Below are positions 11,283 through 22,334 of a stretch of 64,000 nucleotides of DNA, piece by piece. The notes under the pieces are model-generated. The model was given only the letters and a program-made list of their open reading frames with translations. It did not search any database and was not told the origin of the DNA. Each line of letters opens with the position of its first letter. Within the stretch, counting starts at the first letter, position 1. The position numbers and the translations under genes were made by a program. This stretch comes from Bactericera cockerelli (Eukaryota; Arthropoda; Insecta; Hemiptera; Triozidae), in assembly GCA_024516035.1 (NCBI GenBank), contig CM044965.1, forward strand, positions 28,384,919-28,448,918, given 5' to 3'.

Positions 11283-11803
11283 TACCTACGTCATACACGT
11301 GGTCATGGTGTAGTGGTGTTGCGCTCACTCTAGTAGCTACGTCATACACGTGGTCATGGTGTAGTGGTGTTGCGCTCACTCTAGTACCTACGTCATACAC
11401 GTGGTCATGGTGTAGTGGTGTTGCGCTCACTCTAGTACCTACGTCATACACGTGGTCATGGTGTAGTGGTGTTGCGCTCACTCTAGTACCTACGTCATAC
11501 ACGTGGTCATGGTGTAGTGGTGTTGCGCTCACTCTAGTACCTACGTCATACACGTGGTCATGGTGTAGTGGTGTTGCGCTCACTCTAGTAGCTACGTCAT
11601 ACACGTGGTCATGGTGTAGTGGTGTTGCGCTCACTCTAGTACCTACGTCATACACGGGGGTCATGGTGTAGTGGTGTTGCGCTCACCCTATTACCTACGT
11701 CATACACGTGGTCATGGTGTAGTGGTGTTGCGCTCACTCTAGTACCTACGTCATACACGTGTCATGGTGAGTGGTGTTGCGCTCACTCTAGTACCTACGT
11801 CTG
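11283..11803. repeat. 51-bp minisatellite, about 10 copies
   Basis: Units start at 11284, 11335, 11386, 11437, 11488, 11539, 11590 and 11641, then two or three degraded copies. The unit begins 'acctacgtcatacacgtggt' and ends 'gcgctcactctagt'. Because 51 is divisible by three and the unit lacks stops in some frames, long repetitive reading frames arise on both strands (11200-11664 minus, 11240-11671 plus). They are by-products. Each unit carries TACGTCA and CACGTG. Confidence 0.92.
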
Positions 11804-11875
11804 GTTTATCTTTGGGAGAACGGTCTGGTTTATCTTTGTTGTAGGTGATCCTGTTTTATAATAAGGCTCTTAGGG

Positions 11876-12008
11876 CCAAAATAATAAAACAGGATTAGAA
11901 TTCATAAAGCCAGACTGAATGTCCCTTAACTAATGAGCTGAGATTGGTTGAAATTTTGACTTTCAAGCGTGTCTGGCTTAGCTTAACTTTAATCCTGATT
12001 CATAATGA
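11876..12008. mobile_element. MITE, spacer copy
   Basis: Ends 'aataataaaacaggatta' and 'aatcctgattcataatg' are related to the MITE ends at 7565-7733. The interior has 'gagattggttgaaatttt' and 'gtctggcttagctta'. A further degraded relative follows to about 12125. Confidence 0.55.
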
Positions 12009-12311
12009 GAACCTAGAGCTAAATAATAAAACTCGTATTTTCCCCCTAAACACAGCGTACTATAGCCAGATTTGAGTTATAGTCTAGCTTATCTTAAATT
12101 CCATACTATTTTATAATTTGACCCTTAGTCTTCATTTATGTTTGGTGTGTACTGCGTGTAGGGATGCACCTGCACCTGGTACACGCCTTTCTACAATGGT
12201 TACATTGGTAATGGTTATAAAGTGTCCGTTGTGTTGCTGATTTCTCCATTAGCGATAGTGCAACTGGGGATCTGTTCATCATGAAAAATCGGTCCTTTTT
12301 GGGGGAGGGGG

Positions 12312-12552
12312 TTAAAGTCCCCTTCAATTTTACTGCATGGTCCATATCACGACGGGGTTTTACCCTCATTCGCTGGAAACTCACAAAAAGCTACTCAAAA
12401 TTAACCTTACCTGGCTTGAGTGTTTTTCGGGAATAGCCACCATCACGAGAGCGAATTTGAATGGTCACCCATCCAACTCCTAGCCTCGCTGGACGTTGCT
12501 TAACTTCAAAGACAGAACGAGAACTGGTGTATTGAACGTGTCATGAACGCTG
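12312..12552 (-). repeat. 5S-derived SINE, near full length
   Basis: On the minus strand the head reads 'cgttcatgacacgttcaata', then 'ccagttctcgttctgtc' and 'gttaagcaacgtccagcgag', then 'ggatgggtgacc'. These track insect 5S rRNA in order, including the C-box region of the internal promoter. They are followed by the unrelated body with 'aggtaaggtta' and 'gggtaaaaccccgtcgtgat'. Confidence 0.85.
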
Positions 12553-12821
12553 GCAAATCGGTCATTCTCATGAATCAATAAATCTTATGAACGCCTGTAT
12601 ATTCTTCAATTTATGCAATGTGCGGAACAAGCACGTTGAATATGAAACTTGACATTTACAATGATGTACGCAGGCAGCCACCTATTACCTCTCTTCTTCT
12701 TAGCTCTCCTACGTGCATTCGTTCATAACAAAAATATTGTTTCTTTGAAAGTCAATTTCATGGATTTTGATCCAATTTCCATTGAGATATTTCTATGTGC
12801 TTCTTCTTAGGGGGTTCTTTA

Positions 12822-12921
12822 NNNNNNNNNNNNNNNNNNNNNNNNNNNNNNNNNNNNNNNNNNNNNNNNNNNNNNNNNNNNNNNNNNNNNNNNNNNNNNN
12901 NNNNNNNNNNNNNNNNNNNNN
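12822..12921. other. Assembly gap of 100 N
   Basis: Exactly 100 N, the usual placeholder for a scaffold gap of unknown size. Its right edge coincides with the inner end of the right arm, so the true spacer length and the physical join of the two arms are not established. Confidence 0.99.
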
Positions 12922-12966
12922 CCACCAACCCCATGTACTCGTATGAAATATTTGGATAAGTCAACT

Positions 12967-13178
12967 GGTAGTCAAGTGGTAAACGCGCTAGTCTGGTAAT
13001 CCAGGTAGTGTATGGATCCGTTGGTTCGAATCCCACCCAGTACATGAACTTTTTCCTTATTAATTTGAGTTTAGTAACCACATAATAATAAGACTCTGAG
13101 TTAAGTGGTAGAAAATGCTTTGAGATTAACCTCGCCTGGTGGTTACCTTCCACTAAAGAGCAGTATTATTATTATAGG
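12967..13178 (+). repeat. tRNA-derived SINE, family A, right arm
   Basis: Mirror copy of 8522-8743: 'tggtagtcaagtggtaaacg', B box 'ggttcgaatccca', core 'accacataataataagactc' and tail 'ggttaccttccactaaagag'. Confidence 0.85.
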
Positions 13179-13179
13179 C

Positions 13180-13520
13180 CCAAAACCTCCAAAAACCATT
13201 TCACTCTTTGTGCAGAATTTTGGCCGTCTTTGTAGCTTCAAACTGTCTTGAGGCTTGTTTTGGAACCAATCAACGTTCCCTGGCCATGTCTACGGAACTA
13301 TATTTCCAGGATTGAGGAGTAAACCCAATTTCCAACCTCCAAATATGAGGGATATCCCTTATCCTTGTGGTAATCTTATTCTAAATTGTCAATAAAGTGA
13401 AAACCCGAGAGCAAGCACTGTGCTGTCCTCAACCCAGAAATAGAAACTCCGTCATTCTATCCTTCTGTTGTAGTCCATACTATATCTAATATCACGCGAC
13501 TTTCCGCCGCAAGATCTATG
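13180..13520 (+). other. Unexplained conserved segment upstream of cuticle promoter
   Basis: About 340 bases between the SINE and the promoter are well conserved between arms (mirror 8170-8515). An AATAAA sits near 13391 ('gtcaataaagtgaaaacccg'). It could be the 3' end of another transcript broken at the gap, or upstream regulatory sequence. No open frame is convincing. Confidence 0.3.
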
Positions 13521-13584
13521 GCCTGTGCGGCGCGGCGACTTATTTATAGACACCGCGACCTTAGCCACCCCTTCGCCGAGAAAA

Positions 13585-13618
13585 TATAAAACCGATCTGG
13601 ATCCAGGAGACAGCCACA
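13585..13618 (+). promoter_or_regulatory. TATA promoter of right cuticle gene
   Basis: TATAAA at 13585-13590 in 'gagaaaatataaaaccga'. The expected start is near 13615-13618 ('cacagtcaacc'), leaving a leader of about 67 bases before the ATG at 13684. A second AT-rich 'cttatttatagaca' lies about 40 bases upstream but is less well placed. Confidence 0.72.
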
Positions 13619-13683
13619 GTCAACCGATTTCCTCAAGTTTAGTTGGACGAGTGAACTCTTCCGCCCAAGACCAAAGAACCGCC

Positions 13684-16600
13684 ATGAACTCTCTCGTAAG
13701 TAGCTTAATAAAACATCTTTTCTGGTACAATAAAAAGTTTTTTTTTCTCAATTTAATAGCATCAACTCATGAAGATCTCTAATAAAATTGATAAAGTCTG
13801 ATCTACTAACCACTGATAAAATGTTAAATTTGTGGTCAACTCCTGGGATTCGACCCTAACCTTCTAAAGTCCACTGCTAACTACCGAGTATCGATTCTTT
13901 AAAAGTTAAGGATGAAAGTTTTTACACACAATTTTGAACTCAAATACTCGTCATTATAGCGAATTATGAAACAGGATCAAATAATATCTAGGATATTTGT
14001 TAATCCAAGGCACTTCACTTAACAGCTGATATAAATACGCTGTGATGGTTAAAATTTCTCACCAGAGAAGTGTTAAGGGATAGTGTAGGATTAGTGTTAA
14101 TCTAATCTGTTTCATAATTCGAGACCTAGGAGTTAAATGAATTTCAAAGAATTTCCACAGGAATGCATCACAGCAACGCAGCTTCGCATGCTTGCATTAC
14201 CACTATGTCATGGTAGCGACAAGTTTTAAAACAATTAATTATGTAAATGTTTCAGAGTACTTTGAATCATTATGCTTTCATAACATAAATTTTGCCGTTT
14301 TTCTCGTCATTATGGTCGTTTTATTATATTATTATTCAAACACTTTAACGAGGTCTTAAACCTGCTGTTGCTTTGTTTTACTCCTGATACATATCCTAAA
14401 GCTCTCCTCGGAAGTTGAAATTCTCTTCTCTTTAGTTATTGCAATTTAAAATAAATTTATCCTAATTGATATTTTCTAAAAATAATGTCGAGTAAAACTC
14501 GAACCCCAATTCTCTGACTGGTAGCTGCTACTGCTACTCCTACGTCTTCCGTTGCAAATATTTTCGCAAGCGGTGGGTCGCACAACGTGACTCCCATTAT
14601 ATTTTCTCGTTCTCATTGCAATCCCCTTTCTCTCCTTTGTTTGACGCCAATCAAGGTATTTTTAACCATGTCGAGAGCTATTCAAACTTTGCTTGCGCTT
14701 TTGAACTTTATTTTTTCAACGTGCCTTGCAGGGAGCGTTTTAGATTTTTCTTTTAATTGCGCTGTTGACAGCGTAAACTTGCATCGTGTTTGTGAAGGTG
14801 GTAACTTGATTTTATTTTTTAATTTGGGTTGAACGTCTCTTTCAACTGGGTGGTCATATCACGACGGGGGTTTCACCCTCCATATAATCAAAAAACCAGC
14901 TACTAAAATTAATTTCACCCAGCCTGTGTGGGGCCGGGAAAAGCAAAACATCAAGAGGGTTTGAACTTGAATGATCACCAATACAAGTCCTAACCTCGCT
15001 AGACTATTAACTTACGCTAAAGACGAATTTTCTAAATACCTTGTGACCAAGGATTCGGGCGAGGTATTTGTAGTGGTCATTTTATTTTCTATTAGACATA
15101 TTTGATTAAATCCTTTGGTCACAAACATGAGAAGATGAAATCTCCACATGATATTGACAATCAACTACATTAATAATGAATTATAAGTCGACGCATGTGT
15201 GACAGGTAACTGCTCGTTTTGTGAAGGTGTCTTATTTTATTTCAATGGTACGTCTCTCAATGGTCATATACGGGTTCACTCCATTTCAAAGAACATGTAT
15301 AAATATTCACCACCTGTGGGGCCAAAGAACTAAAAGGTTGAACTTAAGATATAAAGTCAACTCCTAGACTTACTTAATCCTCAATGAAATGCTAATACGT
15401 TAAGGGCACGATTATTGGTCAATTTAGGTAGGGGTTGTTGGCTTGATCATAAATTATGAATCTCCACTAGCTCATTTGGAAACGATTATCAAGGCTACAT
15501 AATATGACATATCGACTGCAGTAATACATGAGGTCTTGTATAGCTTAGTCTTAATGAATCCAGACCTACGTCTCAAGTAGGCACAGGAAGCATGTGACTA
15601 ATCCAAGCCACTTACAGATTAAAGTAAGATAAGCAACTTTTCTCAACTTAGCTATAGTGGGCTGTTATTGTTGAATTCAACGGAGGCGTGCGGCTTACGT
15701 AATTTAATTCCTACTCAATGGTCAAACGTATGATGGTAATCCAAGGTCAAGTTTGAAACACCGACATACAAGTTTCTCCATTTGATTTGCACATATAATA
15801 GCTTGGGCCACTCTGAATAATGGAACTCATATCCTATCGGCAGAGAATAAGGTGATATTTTATTATATAATCCGTTTAATTAGCACTAAAGCATGATCCC
15901 TTGAACTTAAGATACATGAAGACAGGAGTCCATACAAAAACCATCAGCTTGAACAGAGCTCCACCCCAGAGTGAACTTTAGTCAAAGGTCAAAAAGTCAA
16001 CCCCGTCATTTTAATATTAGGCCGCTTTCTTTCATCTCCGCTGAGTGGAAGATTCATAATTACATGCTTGATGAGCAAAATTATCGATAATTATTAATAT
16101 AATACAATGTAACATAATACTTACATCCTAGATTAATCAACCAATCAAATTTTATGTGATAACCAAGATGACTAAAAATGTTAACAAGAAAATTGTCTTT
16201 ATACGAGACAGTACATAAATAACAGAACATATCTTTATTATTAATGTGGTAAAGAAACATTATTCAGCTGTCCCACAATGAAACGGCATGGTTTAGCTTT
16301 GACGAGGAGCCACGGGTTTTAGTTAGGGTAGACAGCCATGAATACCGTCTATGCCTGACTAAAATTTTCGGCATGAGCTTTCCCCATATATTAAAAAAAA
16401 AATATCTGTTCATTTATATGATTGTATCTCTTTTTAAAAACTACTTTTGTCTTCTCGCTGCCCCAGTGCATCATCCTCGCTGCTCTGCTGGCTGTGGGAG
16501 CCGCCCATCCCCCCCTCTATGTGCCCGCCCCCCACGTAGTCCCCGCCCACGTGGGCACCGCCTACACCAAGACCGTACACTACGCCCCCCAGCCCTACAT

Positions 16601-18543
16601 CGCCGGCTACCAGTCCACCATCTACAAGCCGGACCTGGGTGAGTCTACCTGACCAACCATGAACTAATAAGATTGAAATAAAATAGTTAAAAAACTTATA
16701 GAAATAAATTGAAATAAAACCCGGACTAATAAGATTGATTAAATTTGTGGTAATCATTCTGATGCTGACGCAAAGTAGGTTTAGGAAAAGACAAAGTAAT
16801 CCCAATGGTAATTTACTCGAACTCACCTTACATGCCATACTAGGGACTCGAACCACCATCCTTCATGTCACGAGTCCGCTGCCTTAGACATTGTAAAATA
16901 AGGAAATGGATAACTAGTGAGTGATCTATCACTTTCCAATCATTCTGAAACATTTCTTGTTTTTGGTGCATTTATCAATAAGTGTCTCCATAGAAAAGTT
17001 ATATTTTCTGTGTGTTTCTTCTTTATCAAATTATTATGTAGAAGTCTGCAAATAAGTACATGAAAACAACTTACTTTTTCACTAAAAAAAAATAATGGTC
17101 ACAATAGATTTAACACGTTTCGTTACCAAGCCAATTTTTTCAAGTTTTACGTAGGGACCAGGCGGTAAAGTCGCTGTTGCATCCTGGGTACCAAAATGAT
17201 TTTTTTTGCATATTTGGCATCGTATTTGTACAAGAATCGATCCTATATCTGTTCTAATACTAACAACCTACCTCAAAAAGGCCATATATGGATGTCCGGT
17301 CCCTCGTTAAAATTTTGATAACGGCCACATGTGTGTTTCGGTCCCTCGTTAAAATTTTGATAACGGCCACATGTGGCCGTTCGGTAACGAACGTGTTAAT
17401 GGGTTCACCATTTCACCAAGCTAATTGTACGGAGTTTCCAATGCAACCAAACCATACTAACCAATCAACTAACCAGATAATGATAAATCAATTTATTATA
17501 ACTGCGTGTATGCTTTATACAGCAAAATAATATAACCAGCACTATGTAATGAATGTCCCCCAGGCCACCTCCCCACTCCCCCCCACACCGTCATCCAGGA
17601 GAGAGTGCCCGCCCCCCTGCGCCACGTCGACACCATCGTGCCTGAGGTCACGCGTGTCGCCCCCGTGCCCGTAGTCCACACCCCCGTCGTGCCCGCACCC
17701 GCCCCCGCCCCCGCACCACGCCCTACACCCGCTCCCGCACCAGCACCCGCTCCAGTTGTCAGAATCCCCACCCCTCACCTCCCTCCCGCACCTGTTGTCG
17801 CCCCTGTGATCCTGCCCAAGGTTGAACATGCCGCTCCACTCGTGAAGACCGTGCCAGCTCCTTACCCCGTGTATGCCGCACCGGTCTATGCCTATGCGCC
17901 TCATCCCGCACCCGCTCCCGCCCCAACTCCCGCACCAGCACCAGCCCCCACCACCCCCGCTCCTAGGCCCGCCCCCGTCTACCCAGCGCCCGCTTACTTC
18001 GCTCCATACTACCCCGCCCACCCCGCACCCGCCCCAGTACCTGCTCCCACGACACCCGCACCCCGACCCACCCCAGCCCCAGCACCCGCACCAGTCCCAG
18101 TGCCCTACTATCCCGCTCCATACTACCCAGCCTACCCCGCACCCGCCCCTGCACCTAGACCAGCACCCACCCCCGCACCTGCCCCAGCACCTGCTCCCAC
18201 GACACCCGCACCCCGACCCACCCCAGCCCCAGCACCCGCACCAGTCCCAGTGCCCTACTATCCCGCTCCATACTACCCAGCCTACCCCGCACCCGCCCCT
18301 GCACCTAGACCAGCACCCACCCCCGCACCTGCCCCAGCACCAGCCCCCACTACCCCCGCACCTAGACCCGCACCTGTCCCACACTACCCAGTGCCTGCAT
18401 ACTACGCACCATACTACCCTGCACCAGCCCACCCTGCACCCGCTCCTGCCCCCACCACCCCAGCCCCTAGACCCGCACCCGCACCAGTCCACCCCGCACC
18501 CTACTACCCCCCTGCTCCTTACTACCCTGCCTACCGCCACTAA
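13684..18543 (+). CDS. Pro/Ala-rich cuticle-type protein, right copy, intact
   Basis: Exons 13684-13695, 16467-16638 and 17564-18543 have GT-AG borders. Phases fit (0 after exon 1, 1 after exon 2) and total 1164 bases, 387 aa plus TAA. Exon 1 codes only MNSL. Exon 2 completes the signal peptide (CIILAALLAVGAA, cleavage expected before HPPLYVPAP) and adds a YTKTVHYAPQPYIAGYQST segment. Exon 3 starts GHLPTPPHTVIQERVPAPLR and is then almost entirely Pro/Ala repeats (PAPAPAP, YYPAPYYPAYPA, TTPAPRP), ending PAPYYPAYRH. This composition, the secretion signal and the tiny first exon fit insect cuticle proteins of the low-complexity AP-rich type. No chitin-binding Rebers-Riddiford domain is visible. 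Exon 3 is extremely C-rich against an AT-rich background. The mirror gene at 2831-8008 is divergently transcribed. Confidence 0.88.
13960..14121. mobile_element. MITE, right-arm copy
   Basis: Mirror of 7565-7733, with ends CGAATTATGAAACAGGAT and ATCTGTTTCATAATTCG. It lies in intron 1 of the intact cuticle gene. Confidence 0.65.
14822..15030 (-). repeat. 5S-derived SINE, right arm
   Basis: Mirror of 6665-6877, with 'cacgacgggggtttcaccct' and 'cacccagcctgtgtggggcc' on the plus strand. The 5S-like head near 15000-15030 is diverged. Confidence 0.65.
15706..15870 (+). repeat. tRNA-headed SINE, family B, right arm
   Basis: Diverged mirror copy of 5618-5825, with 'actcaatggtcaaacg', 'gtaatccaaggtcaag', 'gcttgggcc' and 'aataatggaactcatatcct'. 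Many small changes are present. Confidence 0.45.
16805..16895 (-). repeat. tRNA-headed SINE, family C, right arm
   Basis: Mirror of 4060-4143, with 'agggactcgaaccaccatcc' and 'cacgagtccgctgcctta' on the plus strand. It is directly adjacent to the empty LINE target site. Confidence 0.5.
17114..17395. mobile_element. TTAA-flanked MITE (piggyBac-type), right arm only
   Basis: Ends CACGTTTCGTTACC and GGTAACGAACGTG are inverted repeats, and TTAA flanks both sides (17110-17113, 17396-17399). The mirror site in the left arm has a single TTAA ('cattaaatc' near 3843-3851) and no element. TTAA target duplication is the hallmark of piggyBac transposons. The element is 282 bases, non-coding, and contains an internal duplicate of 'ggtccctcgttaaaattttg'. 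It lies in intron 2 of the intact cuticle gene. Confidence 0.85.
18041..18340 (+). repeat. In-frame 150-bp tandem duplication inside cuticle exon 3
   Basis: Two consecutive 150-base units (18041-18190, 18191-18340), both starting 'ctgctcccacgacacccgca', encode two copies of a 50-aa block containing TTPAPRPTPAP, PYYPAPYYPAYPA and RPAPTP. The left gene copy has one unit. The duplication preserves the frame. Confidence 0.9.
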
Positions 18544-19091
18544 ACTCAACTAACTGAAGCCACAACTACTATCCAGTGATAAAGAACACGAACTGGAGAA
18601 GAGTCTCTACTACTGCCAAATTTTACAAGAGGATTTCGAGAGTTTTGAAAATAGCTCGATTTGATCATTTGTCAAAGAACAAGCTATTGATAGCACTAGA
18701 TATCTTTTAATTTCAATCAATATTCTGTTAATGAATTTCTTGATTATTATTTCTAAAAAAAATTATCCATAATTGACATTGATAATAGCCAAAGTTCTAA
18801 AATCACGATACTCCTGATTGAGAATACCTGTCTAAACAGAGGCGTGGAAATTGAAAGATAGCTTGTGATAAATGAGAGAAAAAATGCATTCCTGTATTGC
18901 CAGACTGATTGAGAAAAACATGGTCCATCATTAAGAAATTAATACCTAGTCATATAAAATCTATGGAACTCTGTATAACTTTTGTACTCTTCAAAATGTA
19001 CATATCTTGAGCAAGAAAAGTTGCAAAAGTAATAGGTATTTTTTGTTGTTGTTGTTGTTGAACTAAGGAAGTCACAACAGAGTACATTCAC

Positions 19092-19097
19092 AATAAA
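19092..19097 (+). terminator. Candidate polyadenylation signal, right cuticle gene
   Basis: AATAAA about 550 bases past the TAA at 18541-18543, conserved in the mirror arm. It is the first canonical hexamer seen downstream. Confidence 0.35.
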
Positions 19098-20364
19098 ATA
19101 TGCATTCAACAACACCTTTTCTTGTACACAAAAAACTTGGTTTGTTAGCATGTTTTGTTATTATGTACATAATTATGTAAGGCGTAATTTTCTAGAAGTA
19201 ATTTTTATAACCTTTTCAACATCTTTTTTCTCTTTGCCTTTTAATTCCTGTAGTTTTTTTTTACTATGTACTTCATCAATACTTCTTCTTGTAATCTCTG
19301 CTTTTCATCTTGCAATCTTCTCTACTTTTAGTAATCATCATCATAGGGTGGCGTCATTGTGAACGATGGTAGCCAGATAGTAGAGGAATGACTCAGCACT
19401 CAGAACCAAGTCAATGCTGGTCTACTCCCTATTTAAAGTCCCCAAGCCAGACTTTTTAGTAATTACCCACCTATATTTTTAAGTCAATGATTGTTTGCCT
19501 GTTTTTCCTTCCACTTGTTTCTGTATGTGATCTTCATTTTCTTTCCTATTTTCAATTCACAATATTTCATCTCTCTTCTTTTTCTAACCACTCTTTCTCA
19601 TTTCTTGAATGTTTATTCCTTTGTTCTGAGAACTAGTATAGAACTGCCTACGTTTACTAACCCTTTCCATTGCGATAATTATTATCATTTCTTTCTCTGC
19701 ACAATAACCTCAGTAAGTACTTTTTCGTCATCTTTTTCTCTACACAATAACCTCAGTAAGTACTTTTTCATTATCTCTTTCTCTTTTTTTTCTTATTTTT
19801 TCTTTATCTCATTCTTTCTTTATAATTATATCTTCTAAGAATACTACTGCCTGTGACCTACCCATTATGTACGTCCTCATACAAAATACTACAAGTTCCT
19901 AATACTTTGCTACCTGCAACACACTAGAAAAATAAAAAAAAATATGAGCATTCTAATGTGATCAAAAATTGTACTTTTCTCATTATCTCTTATGTTATAG
20001 AAATGAGGTAATTTTCTCTGTAAGTTTCTTCTCATCAGATGATGTGGTAATCACTTTTGTTTCGCTGATAGCTGATGCCATCCTGATTACTTAAATATTT
20101 TGAGGACTGAAAAGTCAGAAGCCTATTATTCTCCTGAGGTACCTAGCTCACTCTCCAATACTCTGCATTAACTCTTGAATCAACCCTACAAAATTGTTTT
20201 GCTGAGAAAAGTATTCATATGCCACTGTCTACAGTTTCCTTGAGGATTTAGAACCCTTTTGCAAAATAATGTAGAACACCAAGAGCGACCCATGCGAAAT
20301 ATTTCAGGAAACTTTTCGTCATGTTAGGAGAATTCAGTCGTTCAGATAAGATTGTTACGTCCTG

Positions 20365-20455
20365 AATAATTCATCAGGAGTATCAGGTCGGGGGTTTTAC
20401 CCTCCACTCTCTGGAAATCAGAACATCTACCTACACCCAGGCTGGCTTGCTGTTG
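20365..20455 (-). repeat. Tail fragment of 5S-derived SINE, right arm
   Basis: Mirror copy of 936-1030, with 'cgggggttttaccctcca' and 'cacccaggctgg'. The 5S head is missing. Confidence 0.5.
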
Positions 20456-21169
20456 ATATTCGATATCCTAATCAAGGAAACTCAAAAAGATGATTTTTGT
20501 CAACATCCCACACAAGTAATTCTACTTCCTCTTGTAGCTGACATATCCTATTAACCTTTCCGTAGGTATTGCTTCCTCCTCCAGTGAGGGGCTATTGTGA
20601 GAACCTCCGGGGATGAGGGATGAGACTGTACGGGTCAGACGGGAGGATATGCTATTTTTGTCATTTTTTCGGACATGAATGTGTATGACATAACACCACC
20701 CGGGTGTACTAGACAGAGCAATAATATATATTATGTTCTGCACTGAAATGTTGGTAATGTTACACGCGTATATATTTCTGTTTATCAGGTTAGACAGTAC
20801 ATTAATACCAAGATAGAATCTTAGGACACGTTATCTGAGTTTATTATTTATTAGTATTAAATTATTTATTAGGTAATATAGACCTATGCAATGATTACAA
20901 AGAAATGAAAATAATATAAACATGGCATGCTAATATCTACCATCCAACCCTAGAGAGTCTAAACCCTTTTTACTTTCCTTATTTTACTTCCCTCACCCAA
21001 AAAAAAATGATCCTATTTTATCTGGGCGTCCACGTGCCTTCTACTACTTTGAGATTCATGGTCACAGTAGTTTTAAGAGGTCGGTGTGATAATTGGCGCT
21101 TCTTTTTTGGAACTCAAACCAATGTATAATAATAATAATGAGATCGATGGGGATTTCATATAATAATGA

Positions 21170-21358
21170 TACATTTATTTACCTATGTCCGAAAGTATTT
21201 CTTTATTCCAGCAGTTTTTTGGTGACTCTAATATGTGGTCAAATTCTCAAATCAAAGAAGAAAAAATCATGCATTGGTCGGTATCGAACCAGGACATCCA
21301 AGTTTTCTGCATTACCACTTTCGGACCAGCACCTTGACCACTGAACCACCAATGCATG
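21170..21358 (-). repeat. tRNA-headed SINE sharing the family A/B core
   Basis: On the minus strand: 'gcattggtggttcagtggtc' (A box), 'cctggttcgataccg' (B box), then 'gaccacatattagag' and 'ctgctggaataaag'. The head differs from families A and B, but the downstream core is related. Confidence 0.65.
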
Positions 21359-21667
21359 GACATTGTCAGATATTATCTCTTAGCCACCCTGTATAATTAA
21401 ACGAAACGGACCTGGGGAAATCTATTCCCAAATACAAGCTTTTCTCACAAAAGATACAATCTATGTGCGCATTACATACATATTACATTGTATAAATATA
21501 TTATAGCATATAAAGAACATGTAATGTTGTATGTTTTACTCGATATATTAGAAAGGTTCGTTATTTATTTTTCTCCACTCGATAGATATAGACTTTTACA
21601 TTACATCCCTAGTGGCTTTCCTCTGACGTCATATCGTAGGGTTCATTCAATTCCCTCTGAAAGTAAG

Positions 21668-21885
21668 AAAGGTAATTGAGGTAGAGCTAGTGTGATCATG
21701 TCATTTAACTTAGCACAGTATGTAGGTAAAGGTAATTGAGGTAGAGCTAGTGTGATCATGTCATTTAACTTAGCATGGTATGTAGGTAAAGGTAATTGAG
21801 GTAGAGCTAGTGTGATCCTGTCATTTAACTTAGCATGGTATGTAGGTAAAGGTAATTGAGGTAGAGCTAGTGTGATCGTGTTGTT
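21668..21885. repeat. 60-bp tandem repeat, about 3.6 copies
   Basis: Units begin 'ggtaattgaggtagagctag' at 21670, 21730, 21790 and 21850, nearly identical apart from a base or two. The last unit diverges after about 30 bases and runs into a 5S SINE fragment. Confidence 0.93.
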
Positions 21886-21892
21886 GACTACA

Positions 21893-21940
21893 GCAGTTTT
21901 CGTTCTGTTACTGAAGTTAAGCTATGTCCAGCGAGTTTAT
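21893..21940 (+). repeat. 5S-derived SINE head fragment
   Basis: 'ttcgttctgttactgaagtt' and 'aagctatgtccagcgag' match the 5S-like head. The rest is lost. Confidence 0.5.
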
Positions 21941-21967
21941 GGGCCAAATTATGACACAGGTTTTTCT

Positions 21968-22095
21968 TTAATTTGGGTTTAACGTCGCTTTCAACTGCAT
22001 GGTTATATCACGAAGGGGATGTTACCCTCCATTCGCAGGAAACTCACAAACCTGCTACCCACATTAACCTCACCCAGCCTGGGTAGGGCTGGTAT
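21968..22095 (-). repeat. 5S-derived SINE body fragment
   Basis: The plus strand has 'ttaacgtcgctttcaactgc', 'accctccattcgcaggaaac' and 'cacccagcctgggtaggg'. The 5S head is missing. Confidence 0.7.
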
Positions 22096-22129
22096 GTTAC
22101 CCGAACCAACCCTCTCGGTGTAGGGGATG

Positions 22130-22240
22130 TTAATTTTGATACGCGCGATTTTATCAGTGATTAAACACTCGCCTGCTATGCGGATGGTAACGGGTTCGAT
22201 TGCCCGAGCCGACAAAAAATCTAAATTTGGGTGCGCTCGT
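22130..22240 (+). repeat. Isolated tRNA-like SINE head
   Basis: 'atcagtgattaaacactcgc' resembles an A-box region and 'aacgggttcgattgcccg' a B box, separated by about 35 bases as in tRNA. Flanking sequence is not complementary enough for a tRNA acceptor stem, so a SINE relic is likelier. Confidence 0.4.
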
Positions 22241-22334
22241 GTTGTAAAAAAAAGAAAGAAAAAAGAAACTTATCGAACACTCCTAGTCAAGTTGGCCAGT
22301 CAATAAAGTAAAATGAGTCACCACGGTCAAGTTT

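Larger units (their letters stand above)
12922..20985 (-). repeat. Right arm of large inverted duplication
   Basis: This is the mirror copy of the left arm. It begins at the first base after the N gap, already inside the homology, because 12922-12960 matches the complement of about 8790-8830. It ends near 20985, where sequence matching the complement of about 67-115 stops. It carries the intact copy of the cuticle gene. Confidence 0.93.

Noticed and set aside
11200..11671. Repetitive proteins of 154 and 143 aa on opposite strands
   Set aside because: Both arise from the 51-bp minisatellite, whose period is a multiple of three. There is no independent sign of a gene.
12758..13153. 131-codon minus-strand frame across the N gap
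   Set aside because: It contains the 100-N gap and a SINE, so it is not a real coding sequence.
17542..18549. 335-codon Gly/Trp/Cys-rich frame on the minus strand, and its mirror at 2969-3715 plus
   Set aside because: It is the antisense shadow of the Pro/Ala-rich cuticle exon. C-rich sense repeats automatically give stop-free G-rich antisense frames.
17873..18553. 226-codon His/Pro/Gln-rich plus-strand frame overlapping the cuticle exon
   Set aside because: Alternative frame of the same repeats. It lacks a signal peptide and does not join exon 2 in phase.
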